This document shows positions 46,886-60,099 of a stretch of DNA of 64,000 nt, piece by piece. This DNA comes from Delphinapterus leucas (taxonomy: Eukaryota > Chordata > Mammalia > Artiodactyla > Monodontidae). The notes under the pieces are model-generated. The model searched no databases. It saw only the letters and a list, made by a program, of their open reading frames with translations, and had not been told where the DNA came from. Made by a program: the position numbers and the translations under genes. How positions within the stretch are numbered: position 1 is the stretch's first letter; each line of letters begins with the position of its first letter. Location of the stretch: NCBI RefSeq assembly GCF_002288925.2, contig NW_022098036.1:40217503-40281502 (forward strand), written 5' to 3'.

Positions 46886-47470
46886 AAATTAACAAATAGA
46901 CCTTCATAAGAAAACCACCCAGAATACTGCCAATTAATGTTGTTTTTCTGCATCCCAAACATCATCATATTTTCACTGATTACATGACCCATGTAGCTTT
47001 CAACATATATAACCATATAGAATTAGTTCTATTTTCATATAAATATAATTTTCTTGACTAAATTATAGGAACTTGAGAACTGATTGTTTTATATGCTCCA
47101 TAGTGTGTGCTTTGCAGAGTAGGCTCACAAAAATTATTTTGGAAAAATTATTTTTTCATGATATGACTCATTTCATGTATTACATATTTTAGGTATATAG
47201 GCACATGAAGACTTTAATATGTCCAGAATTTTGGAGACACAGATTTATTTGTTTTAATGCTGCTACTTCATGAAAAATTATTGAGGCACCCTCAAAAGTA
47301 AATAAGATATAAACAGTGATTTAAAAAATTGAAGAAATCATAATCAAATAAAAGAAGCAGGGGAAAGCTACTCTTAAACACTGTAGGATGAATTATTGAA
47401 ATTTGAATTTAATTTTGATTCATGAATTAAGGTAAAAGGAGAAAACTAGAGGGCGTGTAGTTATTTTATT
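46886..47470. other. No gene seen
   Basis: Unique AT-rich sequence with no recognisable feature. Confidence 0.55.
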
Positions 47471-47477
47471 CTGATAA

Positions 47478-47790
47478 CTTTTTTTTTTTTAAAGATATTG
47501 GGGGTAGGAGTTTATTTATTTATTTTTGCTGTGTTGGGTCTTCGTTTCTGTGCGAGGGCTTTCTCTAGTTGTGGCAAGCGGGGGCCACTCTTCATCGCGG
47601 TGCACGGGCCTCTCACTATCGCGGCCTCTCCTGTTGGCGGAGCACAGGCTCCAGACGCGCAGGCTCAGTACTTGTGGCTCACGAGCCTAGTTGCTCCGCG
47701 GCATGTGGGATCCTCCCAGACCAGGGCTTGAAGCCGTGTCCCCTGCATTAGCAGGCAGATTCTCAACCACTGCACCACCAGGGAAGCCCC
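47478..47790 (-). mobile_element. CHR-type SINE, longer variant
   Basis: On the minus strand the head is standard (complement ends CCACCAGGGAAGCCC at 47790). The tail continues past the usual CHR end into CGCGATGAAGAGTGGCCCCC and ACTAGAGAAAGCCCTCGCACAGAAACGAAGACCC, as in the long form at 46073, and ends with an AAATAAATA-rich tail. The short duplication CTGATAA lies at 47471-47477 and 47791-47797. It looks like an intermediate between the long and short CHR forms in this window. Confidence 0.9.
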
Positions 47791-47797
47791 CTGATAA

Positions 47798-48479
47798 AGT
47801 AACTTTAAAGATACTTTATCTCATAAAATAAAGCATACATGTTCTTCTGGGTATTGTACTTTTTAATTTGTTACTGAATTCAGGAAGGTATTTATTTTAC
47901 ATCTTTATAAAGGCAAAATGTGTAACATAAATGATAATATAATTTTCAACTATGGTTTGGCAAAAGATGCAAGTGTTCAAAAAATTTCCTCTGTTGGTCC
48001 TCTAGAAAACTTGATGGCAACTACAAATATGTGGAATATCCTCACTGAAAGGGTTGGTTTGAAAAGGGTGTTGACTTAAGTAAACCTGGAGATGAGTGAA
48101 GACTGTAAGACTGTTGCAAAAGCATTCTAAGATAAGCACCTTACAAGCTCATAAGCTCTCTACTCTAGTTGATAAACTTGTTTCCTGTGGCAGTGTGGTC
48201 TAACAGTTCTGAAACCTCTATACATGTATTCTGGAATTGAAAAGTTAAGGAATGGATGGCTGAAGGTAGGATCCAGGTTTCTCACTCTTGGAGTGGGACA
48301 TTATAGACAAACAAATGGCTAAGGATAGAATGAACTATGAGGTAATGGACTAGAGTTGAGGCATCAATATGAACTCACGTTTAGCTTAATATAAATACAG
48401 ATGGGTACATAAAGAAATATATATATGAACAACAAGCATATTAGGACAAAAATATCGGTTTCTAATACCATCCTCCAAT
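47798..48479. other. No gene seen
   Basis: Unique sequence. The end may already belong to the old L1 that follows. Confidence 0.5.
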
Positions 48480-49425
48480 AGAACGAACCAGAACTTCTTG
48501 GAGAAATGGCTGATTCTGGGGCAGGGAATATATAAGATGAGCCTGGATCATCTTGCAGTGCTGGAAGTTAAGAAAGTGCCAATACATACATGCATACACA
48601 TGTGTACTCACGCAGTGGTGGGAACATGCCAAAAGGACACAGGAGCCTCTGAAAGATCTCCCAACGGCCAAAGCTGGAACAACAAAGTAAAGTGTTATTG
48701 GATCATATTCCAGAGTATAAAACAAGTATCTATGAGTTTACCCTGATATAAATACATCATTAAATATATAAATTAATGGAAGATAATAGACAAATATCCT
48801 CTTGCAGAAAAATCCCAAATAATTTATTAGATACTCTGCTCTTAATGAGGTGGAACATAACTTTATGCTTCTTACATATGGAAGTGATTTCCTTTCTAAG
48901 AATTCTATATGGAAAAACTGGTGGGGGGTGGTGGAAGAGTAATGATAGTGGAGAAACCTGAGCAGAAATACTACCTCAGGCAGGTGATCAAGGTCAGAAC
49001 ATCAACGGTGATGCCATGTTGATAGTATCCTTAGTATGATGTGTTAAGAATGGCAACTTATCTCTGTGGTTTTTCTCCTCAGTACCCATAACCTCAGTCT
49101 AACCATGAGAAAAACATCAGGCAAATCCCAACTGAGGATTCTTCTACAAAATACCTGACCAGCATTTCTAAAAACTGCCAGAGACATCCAAAACAAGGAA
49201 AGTCTGAGGTACTGTCACAGACGAGAGCCTAAAGAGTCATGATGGCTAATTATCTTGATGACTAGTATTAATATTGATTCATTAATTATGACGATGCAGC
49301 ATACTAACGTAAATGTTAATATTAGGGAATACTGAATGTGGGGTGCGTGGGAACTCTCTGTACTATCTTTGTAACATTTTCTTAAATTTAAAACTATTCT
49401 AAAATAAAGAGATGATTAAAAAATA
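48480..49425 (+). mobile_element. Ancient L1 3' UTR (L1ME-like)
   Basis: The 3' terminus GGGAACTCTCTGTACTATCTTTGTAACATTTTCTTAAATTTAAAACTATTCTAAAATAAAGAG (49347-49412) is typical of old L1ME-type 3' ends. Upstream blocks (CAGGTGATCAAGGTCAGAACATC, GATGCCATGTTGATAG, AACCATGAGAAAAACATCAGGCAAATCCC) recur in the same order at 52345-52500, so the two copies belong to one family. The 5' boundary is uncertain. Confidence 0.6.
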
Positions 49426-51975
49426 AACCTTAAAGCATAAAAGTAATTCTGATCTCAAGAAACTTGAGCAGTCCTAGGTTATGATTCAGATTTGCTAATA
49501 TATGATTATAGTATTACAGATAATATCATAGGGTATAAATGGATATTTAGCATGTCCGTAAGGCACTCTGAAATACTAGATGCATTAAGTGATTTTTTTC
49601 CAGGGCTGGATTTCAGCCAATTCATGGCAAATTTTACTATTGAATTTGCCCAAAGACCTTCTATTCTACATTGATATATAAAGATCCTATAAAGGAAAAG
49701 ATAGACAAATTTGGTTAGGTAGACATTTAAAAAAAGTCAAATAAGGTAATAAACAAAATAATAATGCAAAGGGAAAACTAGTAGAACAAACAAGAACATG
49801 TGAGATAAGGAACAATTAAGTTGCTTAATTTATGAAATGTTCCTAAAATTGATACAAAGATTCTGTGAGAAAATTGTGTGAAGAATATGATTAGACAATT
49901 CATAAAATAATAAATATAATCAGCCTAAAGCCATAAAAATATATTTAACACTACTAGGAATTTAATAAATGTGAATACAAAAACACAAATATAATTATTT
50001 GTATTCAAATAACCAAAGATTAATACTCAACACTGATAAATATGCATTGAAATGTGTAAACTCATATCATTCTAGATAATTCTAGGAGGTCTGCAATTGA
50101 TTCCATAATGAAAAAAAACCTACTACACTACTGGTACTAGTACTCTCCCAAGTACCATAATCCTTTTCTTGCCATAGCTCTTAAGTGTTTAGAAGTACAC
50201 ACAACCTTTGGGGTTTTTAGTATGTATTTAGGGGAGTTTTATTGCCTTTCTCTTGTTAGGCTCTTTGATACAGAATGTAGACTCCCCTAAAATCTCCCCA
50301 AAAAAGCCATTTTAGTATGAGCCATGCATCTTAGGATGTAAGGCATTGCTGAGAGTCATTTCCAACTGCAGTTCAGTTCGTTTCTGGAAGACTTTTTGGG
50401 TATAGCCCCTTGCTTTCTGTCTTAAGTGTAGATAGTTGAAGGGGTGTGAACTGGCTTCCTTTTTTCAGGTTGTCACTATTGTTTCATTAAATAAAAGCTG
50501 GGTGAATTTTTTAACCCAAATAAACTACTTTAGGCTTAGTTAAGATTTCTTTCATACTCTGTCCTTAGGCTGTTTCTCAATCTTACTTTTTAATTTGGAT
50601 GTGAGTTTTTGTATTTTCCTGCATTTTCATAGGCATTTTGGTGGGAACTTGGATAGGCTGTTTTAGGTACTGCTAGCCAGATGCTGTTATGGGTTGGATG
50701 TTCTGCTAGATAGTTTTATTTGATTATAAATGCTACTCCCTATAATCTATCCAAAATAGTTCATAGAAGAAATCTAACTCCAAATTCACCTCCTGCATCC
50801 TTGCCAAATACTTTAAAAACATAAAATCTTGAAGTTTCAGATTGCATTTTCCTTATCTGTGAGTTGACCCTATCTTCACCTTAATACTCTGTTCTGGCAT
50901 CTCTCCCAGACCTATTTTCCTTTTGCCAGTTTGGCTTGCCATAGATCTTAACTTTTATAATCAACTCCAAGAACTATCCCATCAATTTTTGAAAGTTGCT
51001 CAGTCTGCACTTTTTCCCAAGCCTGTTCCATCGCATATTCCCACCAGACTGTGATTTCAGTTCATTTGATGGGAAAAAAACCTATTGAATTAAATAGGAA
51101 ATGTCATTTGCAAGGATTTAGGCCTCTCTGAGGTATATACAGGCTTCCTTATCCAGGCTGTTTTGCTACAGTGCTTAGAATAGAAAATTAGTGAAAGGTC
51201 ATAGATGTATTAAAATCCAATGACAATTTCTTTTTATGTTCAAAAAAATTACTCTGACAACAAATTTTCAAGACGTTCTACTACTTTCTTCTGCTAACTC
51301 AACTCTTTAGTATGGTACCCAAAGATGGTATTTTTTTTATTACTATTTTTAAAAAATCATTTTAGGAAGTTCCAAGTCTATAGCTTCTTGCTGGAGACTT
51401 CTTAAAATTTTTCTCTCTGAATATTTCAAAATATAAATAATAGAAAAAAATCATTTCAATCTACAACTAACCACAATATCTTCTGGCCCCAAGGGAAGAA
51501 GATTGAATTCTGTAGCAAAGTACTTTGATGGTTTTTGTTTGTTGCAAAAAAATAAGGTTCATGGAATTATCTGTAAGGTCACTGCAAACAAATGCAAGGC
51601 TAAATTGACTACCTAAAAAACAAATTGGGTATTTCAGAATTGTGAGGTTTACAAGAAGAGGACAAATGTGAGAAAACTCTTGAGGGATCAAGAGGCCAAA
51701 GGAGATTGGAGAACATCAGGAGAGAAGTAGATTTGTAAGAAAAGGTCTACACTGGCTATGGCTGCGGGGACTTTGTTTCAAGACCAAGAGTGAGTAACAT
51801 TCCATCTTAAGTTATACTCTGTGCCATGCAGTGATTTATTCTATCACTAAAGCTGAAGGAAAAATTACTAAACATAATGCTTTGTCTGAATCTTGTGGGG
51901 AATTTAGAGTAAAATGTAACTATCATAATTCAAGTCCACAGAAATTTTCAGAAACATTGTGGAGGATGTGAAAAA
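49426..51975. other. Unique AT-rich sequence, no gene seen
   Basis: About 2.5 kb with no recognisable gene or repeat. T and A runs near 51330-51360 and 51450 are ordinary for the composition. The minus ORF 51467-51691 (74 codons) has no known domain. Confidence 0.5.
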
Positions 51976-52860
51976 ATTTTATTAATATTTTAAAGGACAG
52001 AAGCAAACCTGAAGACCCCTCCAAAGTTCAAAACTGGAACAATTTAACAACAAAATAAATATTGCTTATATTCAATTATAACCCAAAGAATATAAAAGAT
52101 ATACATGAGTTCACATAATTAGTTAATACATGAATGAATAAATAAACAAATAAAAGAGAAGGAACCCGTCTTCTTTAAAGAAGCATTCCAAATAATATGT
52201 ATAGATACTCATATCCAGGAGGAGAGCTTAATTTCCCTCCCTTTGAGTTTGGGCTAGACCTAATGAATTGCTTACACAGCATAGAGTAAGGAAAGGGAAA
52301 AACAGTAACTCTACAGTATAGAAACCTGGTAGACATAATCTTAACCAGGTGATCAAAGGTAACATCAATGGTGATAAATCATGTTGATATCATGTATCCC
52401 TTGCTATGATGCAATGAGAAGAGGACCTCACTTCTGCGGTATTCTTTTCCCAAAACCAATAAGCCCAGTCAAATCATAAGAAAACATCAAACTCAAATTG
52501 AGCGTCATTCCATAAAATATCTGGTCAGTACTCGTCTAGATTATTAAGGTCATGAAAGATAAGAAAAGACTGAGAAACTGTTACAGACATGATGACATTG
52601 ATGGTTAAATGCAATGTGGTATCCTCGGTCGGATCCTGGAAGAGAAAAGAGACATTAATGGAAAAACTTGTGAAATCTGAGTTAGTCTATATAGTTTAGT
52701 GGCAGTGAACCAATGTTAATTTTGACAAATGTATCATGGTTAGGTAAAATGTTAACATTAAAGAAAGCTGGATACAGTGTATGAGGGAACTCTTTATACT
52801 ATCTAAAATAATATCCTAAAATTATTCTCAATTAAAAAGTTTATTTAAAAAAATTAAAGG
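51976..52860 (+). mobile_element. Ancient L1 3' UTR (L1ME-like), second copy
   Basis: It shares block order with 48480-49425: CAGGTGATCAAAGGTAACATC, AATGGTGATAAATCATGTTGATA, TCATAAGAAAACATCAAACTC. It retains the more typical terminal part, including GGATCCTGGAAGAGAAAAGAGACATTAATGGAAAAAC, GAGGGAACTCTTTATACTATC and AAAATTATTCTCAATTAAAAAGTTTATTT. Divergence between the two copies indicates separate old insertions rather than a recent duplication. Confidence 0.68.
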
Positions 52861-52944
52861 ATTATGTTACTCAGCATAAACTGCTTAAGATTCACTACAG
52901 TAAAACTATTTTAATTCTAACAATTCAAAAATAAATATTAACCT

Positions 52945-53570
52945 AGTGACTACTGTAGGCCTGGGGCACAAGAGTGCAAAAAAGACAAAAATTACCATCT
53001 TCACGGTGCTTATAGCTCAGTGGAGAGAGGCATATGATAAAACAACAAAAGGAGCAAATACATAAATTTTATTGTATGTTAGGAGGTGACAAATTCTATC
53101 AAAAATGATGAAGCAGGGAAAGGAGGGCTTTGCAGTAAGCAGGGCAGAATTCAACGTTCTAAAGGTCATTCTCATTGAAAGGTGATATTTAAGCAAAATC
53201 TTAAAGAATGTGAGGCAATTAACCACACCAGTATCTGGGAGAAGAGAATTCTATGTGAAGAGAACTGACAGTGTGAAAGCACAAGAGTGGAGACATCCCA
53301 GGCACATGTTTAAGGAAAAGCAATTGGCCAGAGTCTGTGGCCAGTAAGGAGAGAAGAGTGCTTTAGATGAACATGGGTGACAGGGACAATGCAGGGCACA
53401 CTGGCTGTTGTGAGAACTTTGGCTTTTACTCTGAGTGAGCTGAAGAACCATTTGAGGGTTCTGAGCAGAGGTATGTTGTGATCTGACTATGGTCTGAAAG
53501 GGATTAATGTGCCTGCTCTGTGGAGGGTAGATAGTGGGTGAGAGAGGGTGGTGGCAAGACATACCAGTTT
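52945..53570 (-). mobile_element. L2 LINE
   Basis: This is the best preserved L2 in the window, read as its complement. Blocks include ATTCTCATTGAAAGGTGATATTTAAGC, GGAGACATCCCAGGCACATG, ACTTTGGCTTTTACTCTGAGTGAGCTGAAGAACCATTTGAGGGTTCTGAGCAGAGG and TGTGATCTGACTATGG. These are the complements of L2 coding-tail segments such as 'ctcactcagagtaaaagccaaagtcc'. The minus ORF 53251-53562 lies within it and is L2-derived or chance, not a gene. Confidence 0.78.
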
Positions 53571-53574
53571 TTTG

Positions 53575-53710
53575 TTCAAGATTGATTTATTGAGCATCTA
53601 CTATGTGTCAGGCTGGGGATATAGCAGTGAGAAGGATCTGTTCTCCCCTGGTGCTTACTTTGTGGTGGGGAGAGGTAGATGAAGTCAAAAACTAGCAAGT
53701 AAAAAGACAA
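53575..53710 (-). mobile_element. L2 LINE 3' end, second piece
   Basis: GATTTATTGAGCATCTACTATGTGTCAGGCTGGGGATATAGCAGTGAGAAGG is the complement of the L2 terminus ('ccttctcactgctgtatccccagcctgacacatagtag'). It begins where the previous L2 reaches its internal part, so it is a separate or rearranged copy. Confidence 0.7.
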
Positions 53711-53937
53711 AGCAGAGGACAATGCTTGTAAGATATACCAGTTTTTTACTTTCCTTATAGTCATTTTTTGAATGTTCTATTCTGCCAACCTCAAGCTTAA
53801 CTTTTTTTTTTAAATAAGGCTAAATGTATTTATTATTTGTTTATTTATTGCATTATTGCCACTTTTTTTAGGGGTCTGAGAAAATAAAATTATTTTTGGT
53901 TTAAAGCAGAGGTCATCATCAACAAATCTTCCCCCCC

Positions 53938-54058
53938 ACCAGTTTATTGAGTTATAATTGACAAATAAAATTGTAATATATTTAAGGTGTACAATGTGAT
54001 GTTTTGGTATAAGTACACATTGTGAAAGAATTCCCCCCACTGAGTCAATTAACAAACC
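53938..54058 (-). mobile_element. Old L1 3' end
   Basis: GTTTATTGAGTTATAATTGACAAATAAAATTGTAATATATTTAAGGTGTACAATGTGATGTTTTGGTATAAG is the complement of an L1MA/L1MB-type 3' UTR terminus. The same block is present in the L1 at 28785. Confidence 0.72.
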
Positions 54059-56585
54059 ATTTTTATAAAAAAACTAAAAGTTAAGAGTGATGGTTTAAAA
54101 TTGTCTAAAATTTTACATTTGATCCAGACAAGATATTCTAAAACCTCTAATCTAGGGGAGAGAGGGAGGGAGAGAGAAAGAGAGGGAGAGAGAGGATTTA
54201 ATTTCTTACATCTGTTCAATTTGCAGTGTGTCAGATACAAGTATATAAAGAATATAATTTACTAGGCATTTCTGGGTAATTCCTACTAAAATTAGCTGTT
54301 GGGATCAGACATTAAAACAACCTCATTTCTTTTTGACTGAAACCTTAAAATAAATACTGGGGAATTATATTAGTCATGAAATACAAATTTGACAGCTATT
54401 CCATAGATTTAGAAATTAGCAAAAAGAAAACAAGCATAAATTTCTCCTTCCCTTCCCCTTCCCCCTCCCCCCTTTCCTCCTTCTTTGTAAATTTAAAGTC
54501 AGCAAAATTTAAGTTCCTTTGTTGTGATTTGATAAAACAATTTGGCCTTACAAATTCCAAAAATAATTTGGTCCACCTATAAGGAAAATTTAGGATGAAA
54601 TCTCAAGTTATGCTCTGTTGCCCTCTCAATAACATTAAATTTTTCTCTCATTTTTCCTTTGCCTTTAAAAGTTTGTATCAAATTCATTGCCTAGATATTA
54701 AAAATCACATTAATGTATTAATAACAAAATTTTCTCCCAAGTGATGATATCATATATGGAATAATCTTGTACAATTATGACTTAAATATTGAGCTGTGTG
54801 CAAGAGTGTGATATGAACACATTGAAACTTATTTTTGAATAGTCAATATTATAAAAACATCTGTGCTTATCATTGACTACTTAATAATCATTTTTAAGTC
54901 AAGAAAATGTACTTGAGTTGCTACTTAACTGATTTTCAGTTAGCATTATTTTTAATTATAGAATGAATTGGAAAAGCAAATACTTTTGTGTTCCACTTTC
55001 AAATGTGATACATCAAAATAAGAGATGTTTTGACAGAAAAAAGAAATCTTGTTCAGCCCCTGTCAGCATCAGTCAATTCTTTCATTTATTGGAGAACTTG
55101 AGGAACGTTTAGTGAAATGCTGACAAATGGACTTCAGAGCATATCTAATTAGTATTTTTTTTCTTCCTGGACTGTGTGGAGAAGGTAAGGTAATTACAGA
55201 AACCTGAAGTTTAGTCTTCAAATTGAAGCCCAACTTAAATGTAGTTCAAAACCTTTATCCCTTTAAGCCCACTTTCTCTTACTGCCTTTTGATTTCTGTG
55301 GTGGTTCATCCATATTAATGTACCTAATGACAGACACCCTGAAGAGGTGAGAATGAATGCTTTTCCTCTGACATATCAGCAGAGGATGATGGTACAAAGC
55401 GTGTCTTTCAGTGTGTATCTGCATGGACTCTGGGTCTGAGAGAATGATATATACTTCTACTTTATGCCTGCAAGATTCAAAAGGCCTTTTCAAATATTCA
55501 TGTCCTTTTTTTTTTTTTTCCTTTTTATTCTCTACTGGTATGTGTTATGTGATGAGAAGAATGTCAGAGTCTCTGGAGTTTTATTTTTAAGTTTTAGTCT
55601 TGCCTGAGGGGGAAAATATATTGAAAATTTGCTGGTCAAGCTGTTCACACTTTCTCATAACATGTCTAATAATTGCAAAGCAGTTTGTTCAGATAATTTA
55701 GGAAGGCCTTGAATAATTACCACGAAAGACTCTGAGGGGAATTATTGGACAGTGTCTGGCATTCCATCGGTAACACCTGGGGATAACTTTCCTTTTGTGT
55801 TGCCTGTATAACCAAGGAGAAGTCAAAGGAGACAAAGAGATGAGGCCTTTTGTTTTTTTTTTGTTTTTTTTTTTAGCTGAATTCTGAACAGTTTTCACTG
55901 ATCTTGTTTCAGCTTGGGTTATAACTTCCTCATGTATGATGCATCAAGTTAATGGGATTTGTATTGCCATAGGCACTGTTGCCATTTCGTAGGCTGTGGC
56001 GGGCAAGTGGAAATGCTGATTAGAAACATGGTAATGCAACTACCCGTACCTGCTAAACCCAAACTTCGAGTGAAAGGGCAGTGCATTTGTGGTTTTATTA
56101 CTGGGACCACTAGTTGCTGCTGTTGTTTGTTCTTTTTATTTTCCATGGGTTTGAAAACTTAACATATACATTCATATTTTAGTATGACATTTAGTCCTTT
56201 TCTTCCGTCAGATTTCTGGACCCAATTACTTTTTAAGATTTTGCTTTTAATTTTTATCAGCTTCTAAACCTCACCTTTCTCCATTATCAACCAGAAAAAA
56301 AAAGAATAAAATCACCAGCTGGTGAAAAAATCATTTGAAGGATGTTAGCCAGATTAACCTTTACATAATAATTATGAATTAATAACATTTTTCCTCCTCA
56401 ATAAAATCCATGTATTTAGTTAGTTTCAGGGAAGACAGAAGAGGAAAGAGAAATAAATTCACAGTGACCCATTTCTCCTACCCCTTACCCCGACCTCTTA
56501 CAATCATCATTCAATTCTCTGTATCTATGAGCTTTTCTTTTTGAAGATTTTCTTTTTTAGTTTAAGTAAATTGAATAATAAATTT
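54059..56585. other. Mostly unique sequence; simple repeats; no gene seen
   Basis: It contains a GAGA-rich tract (54153-54194), a CT-rich tract (54446-54482) and T runs at 55507-55520 and 55853-55875. The block 55875-56150 is repeat-free and has balanced composition, but ORFs there (for example 55959-56162 plus, 67 codons) have no recognisable domain. Confidence 0.5.
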
Positions 56586-56589
56586 TAAA

Positions 56590-57640
56590 AAAGAAAAAAT
56601 TGAAACACTCTTGAAAGCAATGAAAGAAAAATAAATCACTTGAGATATACTTCTTGTTCATGATCAAAAGGCACAATATTATTAAGATGTCAATTCTTTA
56701 TAAATTGATTTAAAGATCCAGTGCAATACCAATAAAAATCTCAGCAAGCTATTTTGTAGCTATCAACAAACTTGTTTTAAACATTTAGTAGTCTAGAAAA
56801 TGCTAATGAAAAGCAAGTAAACAAACTCACACTTCCCAATTTCAAGATTTATTATAAAGCTACAATAATCAAGAATGCATAATATTTATAAATGAATAGA
56901 CATATAGATAAATGAAGCAGAATAGCGAGTCCATGAATAGACGTATGCAAATACAGACAACTTGACCTTGGTCAAAGGAATAAATGCACATTAACACAGA
57001 AAAGATAGTCTTTAGTCAACAAATAATGAGGGTACCAGTAGATTACCACAAGGAAATAAATGAACGGAGACACAAACTTTGTACCTTAGACATAAATTCA
57101 CTCAAAGCCATTCATTGCCTTAAGTATAAAATGAAAAACTATAAAAAATTATAGTGGGATTCCTAGGATAAAATCTACATTAGTTAGAGTCTGATGATTA
57201 CAAAACATACAATCCATGACTGATGCTGTAGACTTTATTAAATTTAAAATGTCCACTCTGTGAAAGATGGTATTCAAAGAATGGAAAGACAAGCCACTGA
57301 CTAGGAGAATATATTTTCAAGACACATATTTGAAGAAAGATTTGTATGTGAAATATTTAAAGAACTAGTAAATCTCTACAATCAGGAAACAGACTCCCCA
57401 AATTAAAATAAATAGGGCAGAAAAACCATAGTGAAATGATTCACCATGTTATAATAAAACGGTCATGGACTCATAGCCTTTAAAAGCTACCCAACACAAA
57501 AGGGAAGAGGAAACTATAATATAAAACTATAATTTCCCAAGTATTAAAAATATCACCTACATTCTGAGTGAAGTAAATAACTTGTCAACCCCCTCTTCAT
57601 TATGGGAACAACCACACTGGGATATAACATGTGTTGGAAG
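56590..57640 (+). mobile_element. Ancient L1 ORF2 fragment
   Basis: Typical decayed L1 wording in order: GAAACACTCTTGAAAGCAATG, GATCCAGTGCAATACCAATAAAAATCTCAGCAAGC, AATTTCAAGATTTATTATAAAGCTACAATAATCAAGA, GAATAGACATATAGATAAATGAAGCAGAATAG, ACTTTGTACCTTAG, then AACCACACTGGGATATAAC near its end. These map from after the RT domain toward the C-terminus of ORF2. All frames are broken. Confidence 0.72.
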
Positions 57641-59655
57641 AAGTGATTAAAAATGATCTAAACCAGTGCACTAAAATTTTAAACAACTTTTCACCATAGA
57701 CACAGAAAAAGCATTCATTGGGAACAGCAATAACATCCATTTATGAAAAAATACCTTTGACATGCGATGAAAACATAACCTCTGGATACACATTCTCTCT
57801 TTTAGGTTTTCAGTGGGAATTGTGCCTAAGTGATTAAGGCAGGATTTGGTCCAATAAATAGACTGAAAATTTTGTAACAAGTGGTGGAGTAATACATATT
57901 AATTCTGAACAGATTGACACTGTAATTTAGGATAAAAACCATAATGATTACAGAACGCAGTCAGTGTAAGTCAAGTCTGATGGACTGGAACAGATGTGTC
58001 CACCTGTTTAGAGCCCAGCTCTGCGTCACTTGGGATGCATAATATGACTGAGGTCCGTAACATTAGCTATTTAGAAAGGTATACAGGTTAGGAAAAAGGA
58101 GTAATGTCAAATTCTGAATCCTTCTTTTGTTCTCCTGTGTAACTATTGAGGTCAAAAAGACAAGAGAGTACACGAAGGACAAAAATAAAAGAGAAAGTCC
58201 AGAGATGTAAACCTCATTACATGCCTTTCATTGGAGACAATTTAGAAAGCTTCATAAAGGGCATTTCAAGGACAGAAGGATGGCATAGATTCTGTTTTCA
58301 TTTTCCTAAAATTGATAAATTTTGTGTAAATTAACTCAATCTGATTATTTTTTTAAATGCTAAAGTGAATGAAGAAAGATGGAAAGAAGCATCCACATTT
58401 CAACGTTCGTGCCTAGGGGCACTCCACATATCTAACACCAAGTAAGATTAGGCTTTTGCGAATATTTATCATTTGAAATCATAGGGAGAAGATTTTTTTG
58501 ACGGAATATGCCCCAGGTCTAAAGATTATACTGTATGTCATTGGGGGTAATTTTATTTTTTCTTAAGATAGAAGGAAATATTTCTAGTATGATAATAAAT
58601 ATCTTTTTATTATAAGAAAGTTTTAATATGTGGTAATAAACATCATTCATTTTAAAGACTGAATATTATCGATGTTACTATTAAAATATCCTTCCTGTCT
58701 CTGCTCCTTAATCTTTCTTATTTAAATTTATTAACAAAACCAAGTACATGTGTGCTATTCTCCTTTCCTTTCCTTTCTCTATCAGCCTCTGGGCATTTAA
58801 CCAATCCTTAACCTATAGTTTCTCTATCACTATAAGGATAAAAAAACACTAAAAATTTTTAGTATATAGAAAGGAGTCTTCCAACTCATTTATAATCTTC
58901 AACTGTGTTTGTAGGAGGTGTTTTATATTAACAAATTCAAATTCAAAAATTTATTTGACTTCCAATAACATTATTTTTCTTGGAATGAGGTATTCAAGTT
59001 TCATAATGTGAAAGATACAAGTCAGTTTAGTAAACTAAAGAGATATTCTTGGCAAAAAGCTATCAATTGAGTAAAACCTGTCAGAAACACTCAGGAAACT
59101 TTTTCAGTTTTACCTTCCCTTCCTGCCCTTTCCATTTTGTGGAAAATCTAGGGAAAGATCTTTTCAGTCTGTATTCACTACCATACTTGACAGAAACTTG
59201 AACAATCTAAATATCTCACTGGGTAAATGCCATTATGGGCTTCTAAAAAATGGTTTGACTTCTCACACTCAAGGAGGTGTATAAAATCTAATATGTATAC
59301 AAAAAGAAGATAAAACATATAAATAGAGGAGACATATGCAAGTGTTCCAATACAAGGGGCAACAGAATGGCTGATTTGGGAGTAACTGAGTATTTGCTAG
59401 AGATTCCTGCTTTAAGCTCAAAAAGTTAAAAGGGTTCAGAAAAATGATGTGTTTTATATGATTCTGCACATAGTATGTTTTATTACCTTATAAAAAGTGT
59501 TACTGCCTTATTTTACAATATTTAATAAGTAAAATTATATAGAAATAAATGCTATGTCATGACCTAGCATTTAATCCTAGCATAAAAGATTAAATTACTA
59601 TTAAATTACACATACAATATATTGTAATAGAAGATGACTAAGGCTTTTTGTGTCT
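57641..59655. other. No gene seen; one possible L1 RT scrap
   Basis: 57690-57765 (ACACAGAAAAAGCATTCATTGGGAACAGC-AATAACATCCATTTATGA) resembles the L1 RT segment encoding [10 protein letters not shown]. It lies downstream of the C-terminal L1 piece, so it would be a separate fragment. The rest is unique AT-rich DNA. Confidence 0.45.
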
Positions 59656-59659
59656 AAAT

Positions 59660-59836
59660 CAGTAGTTTTCAATTCTGGCAGTGCATCAGCTGGGAAATTT
59701 AAAACAATACTGATGTGTCAGTCCCCAGCTCTCCCTCCTGAGATTGTGATATAATTGACCTGAGGTGGGGACCAGGAATAGAATTTTTAAGATCTCTCCA
59801 GGTCATTTTATTGTGAGTCAGTGTTGAGAAACACTA
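59660..59836 (+). mobile_element. MER5A-like hAT DNA transposon
   Basis: Terminal inverted repeats are CAGTAGTTTTCAATTCTGG at the left and GTGTTGAGAAACACTA at the right, matching MER5A ends ('cagtggttctcaaa...tttgagaaccactg'). Internal CATCAGCTGGGAAATTTAAAACAATACTGATG and GGTGGGGACCAGGAATAG also fit. Length is 177 bp, close to the family's 189 bp. Flanking 8-mers GTCTAAAT and ATCTTGAT agree at five positions, a decayed duplication at best. Confidence 0.78.
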
Positions 59837-60099
59837 ATCTTGATCTATCTGTTTTTAAATCAGTGAGTTCTTGTGAGAAAAATAGAAAATAAAATACCTT
59901 CACATTATACTTGTGCAACATTTTACAGCTGTAAAAAAGGGTTTAAAACCTAGTGGGGACATACTGACTAATTAAAGATTAAAATAGAGGTAAATAAGAT
60001 TTGGAGAAGATCATTGAAGCAAATTTGGGGGGGGGTTGTCAAGAAATGCATTTTAGGGAAAGAGATTTTAAATCTTTGGAATGAAACACAAGTAGGCTT

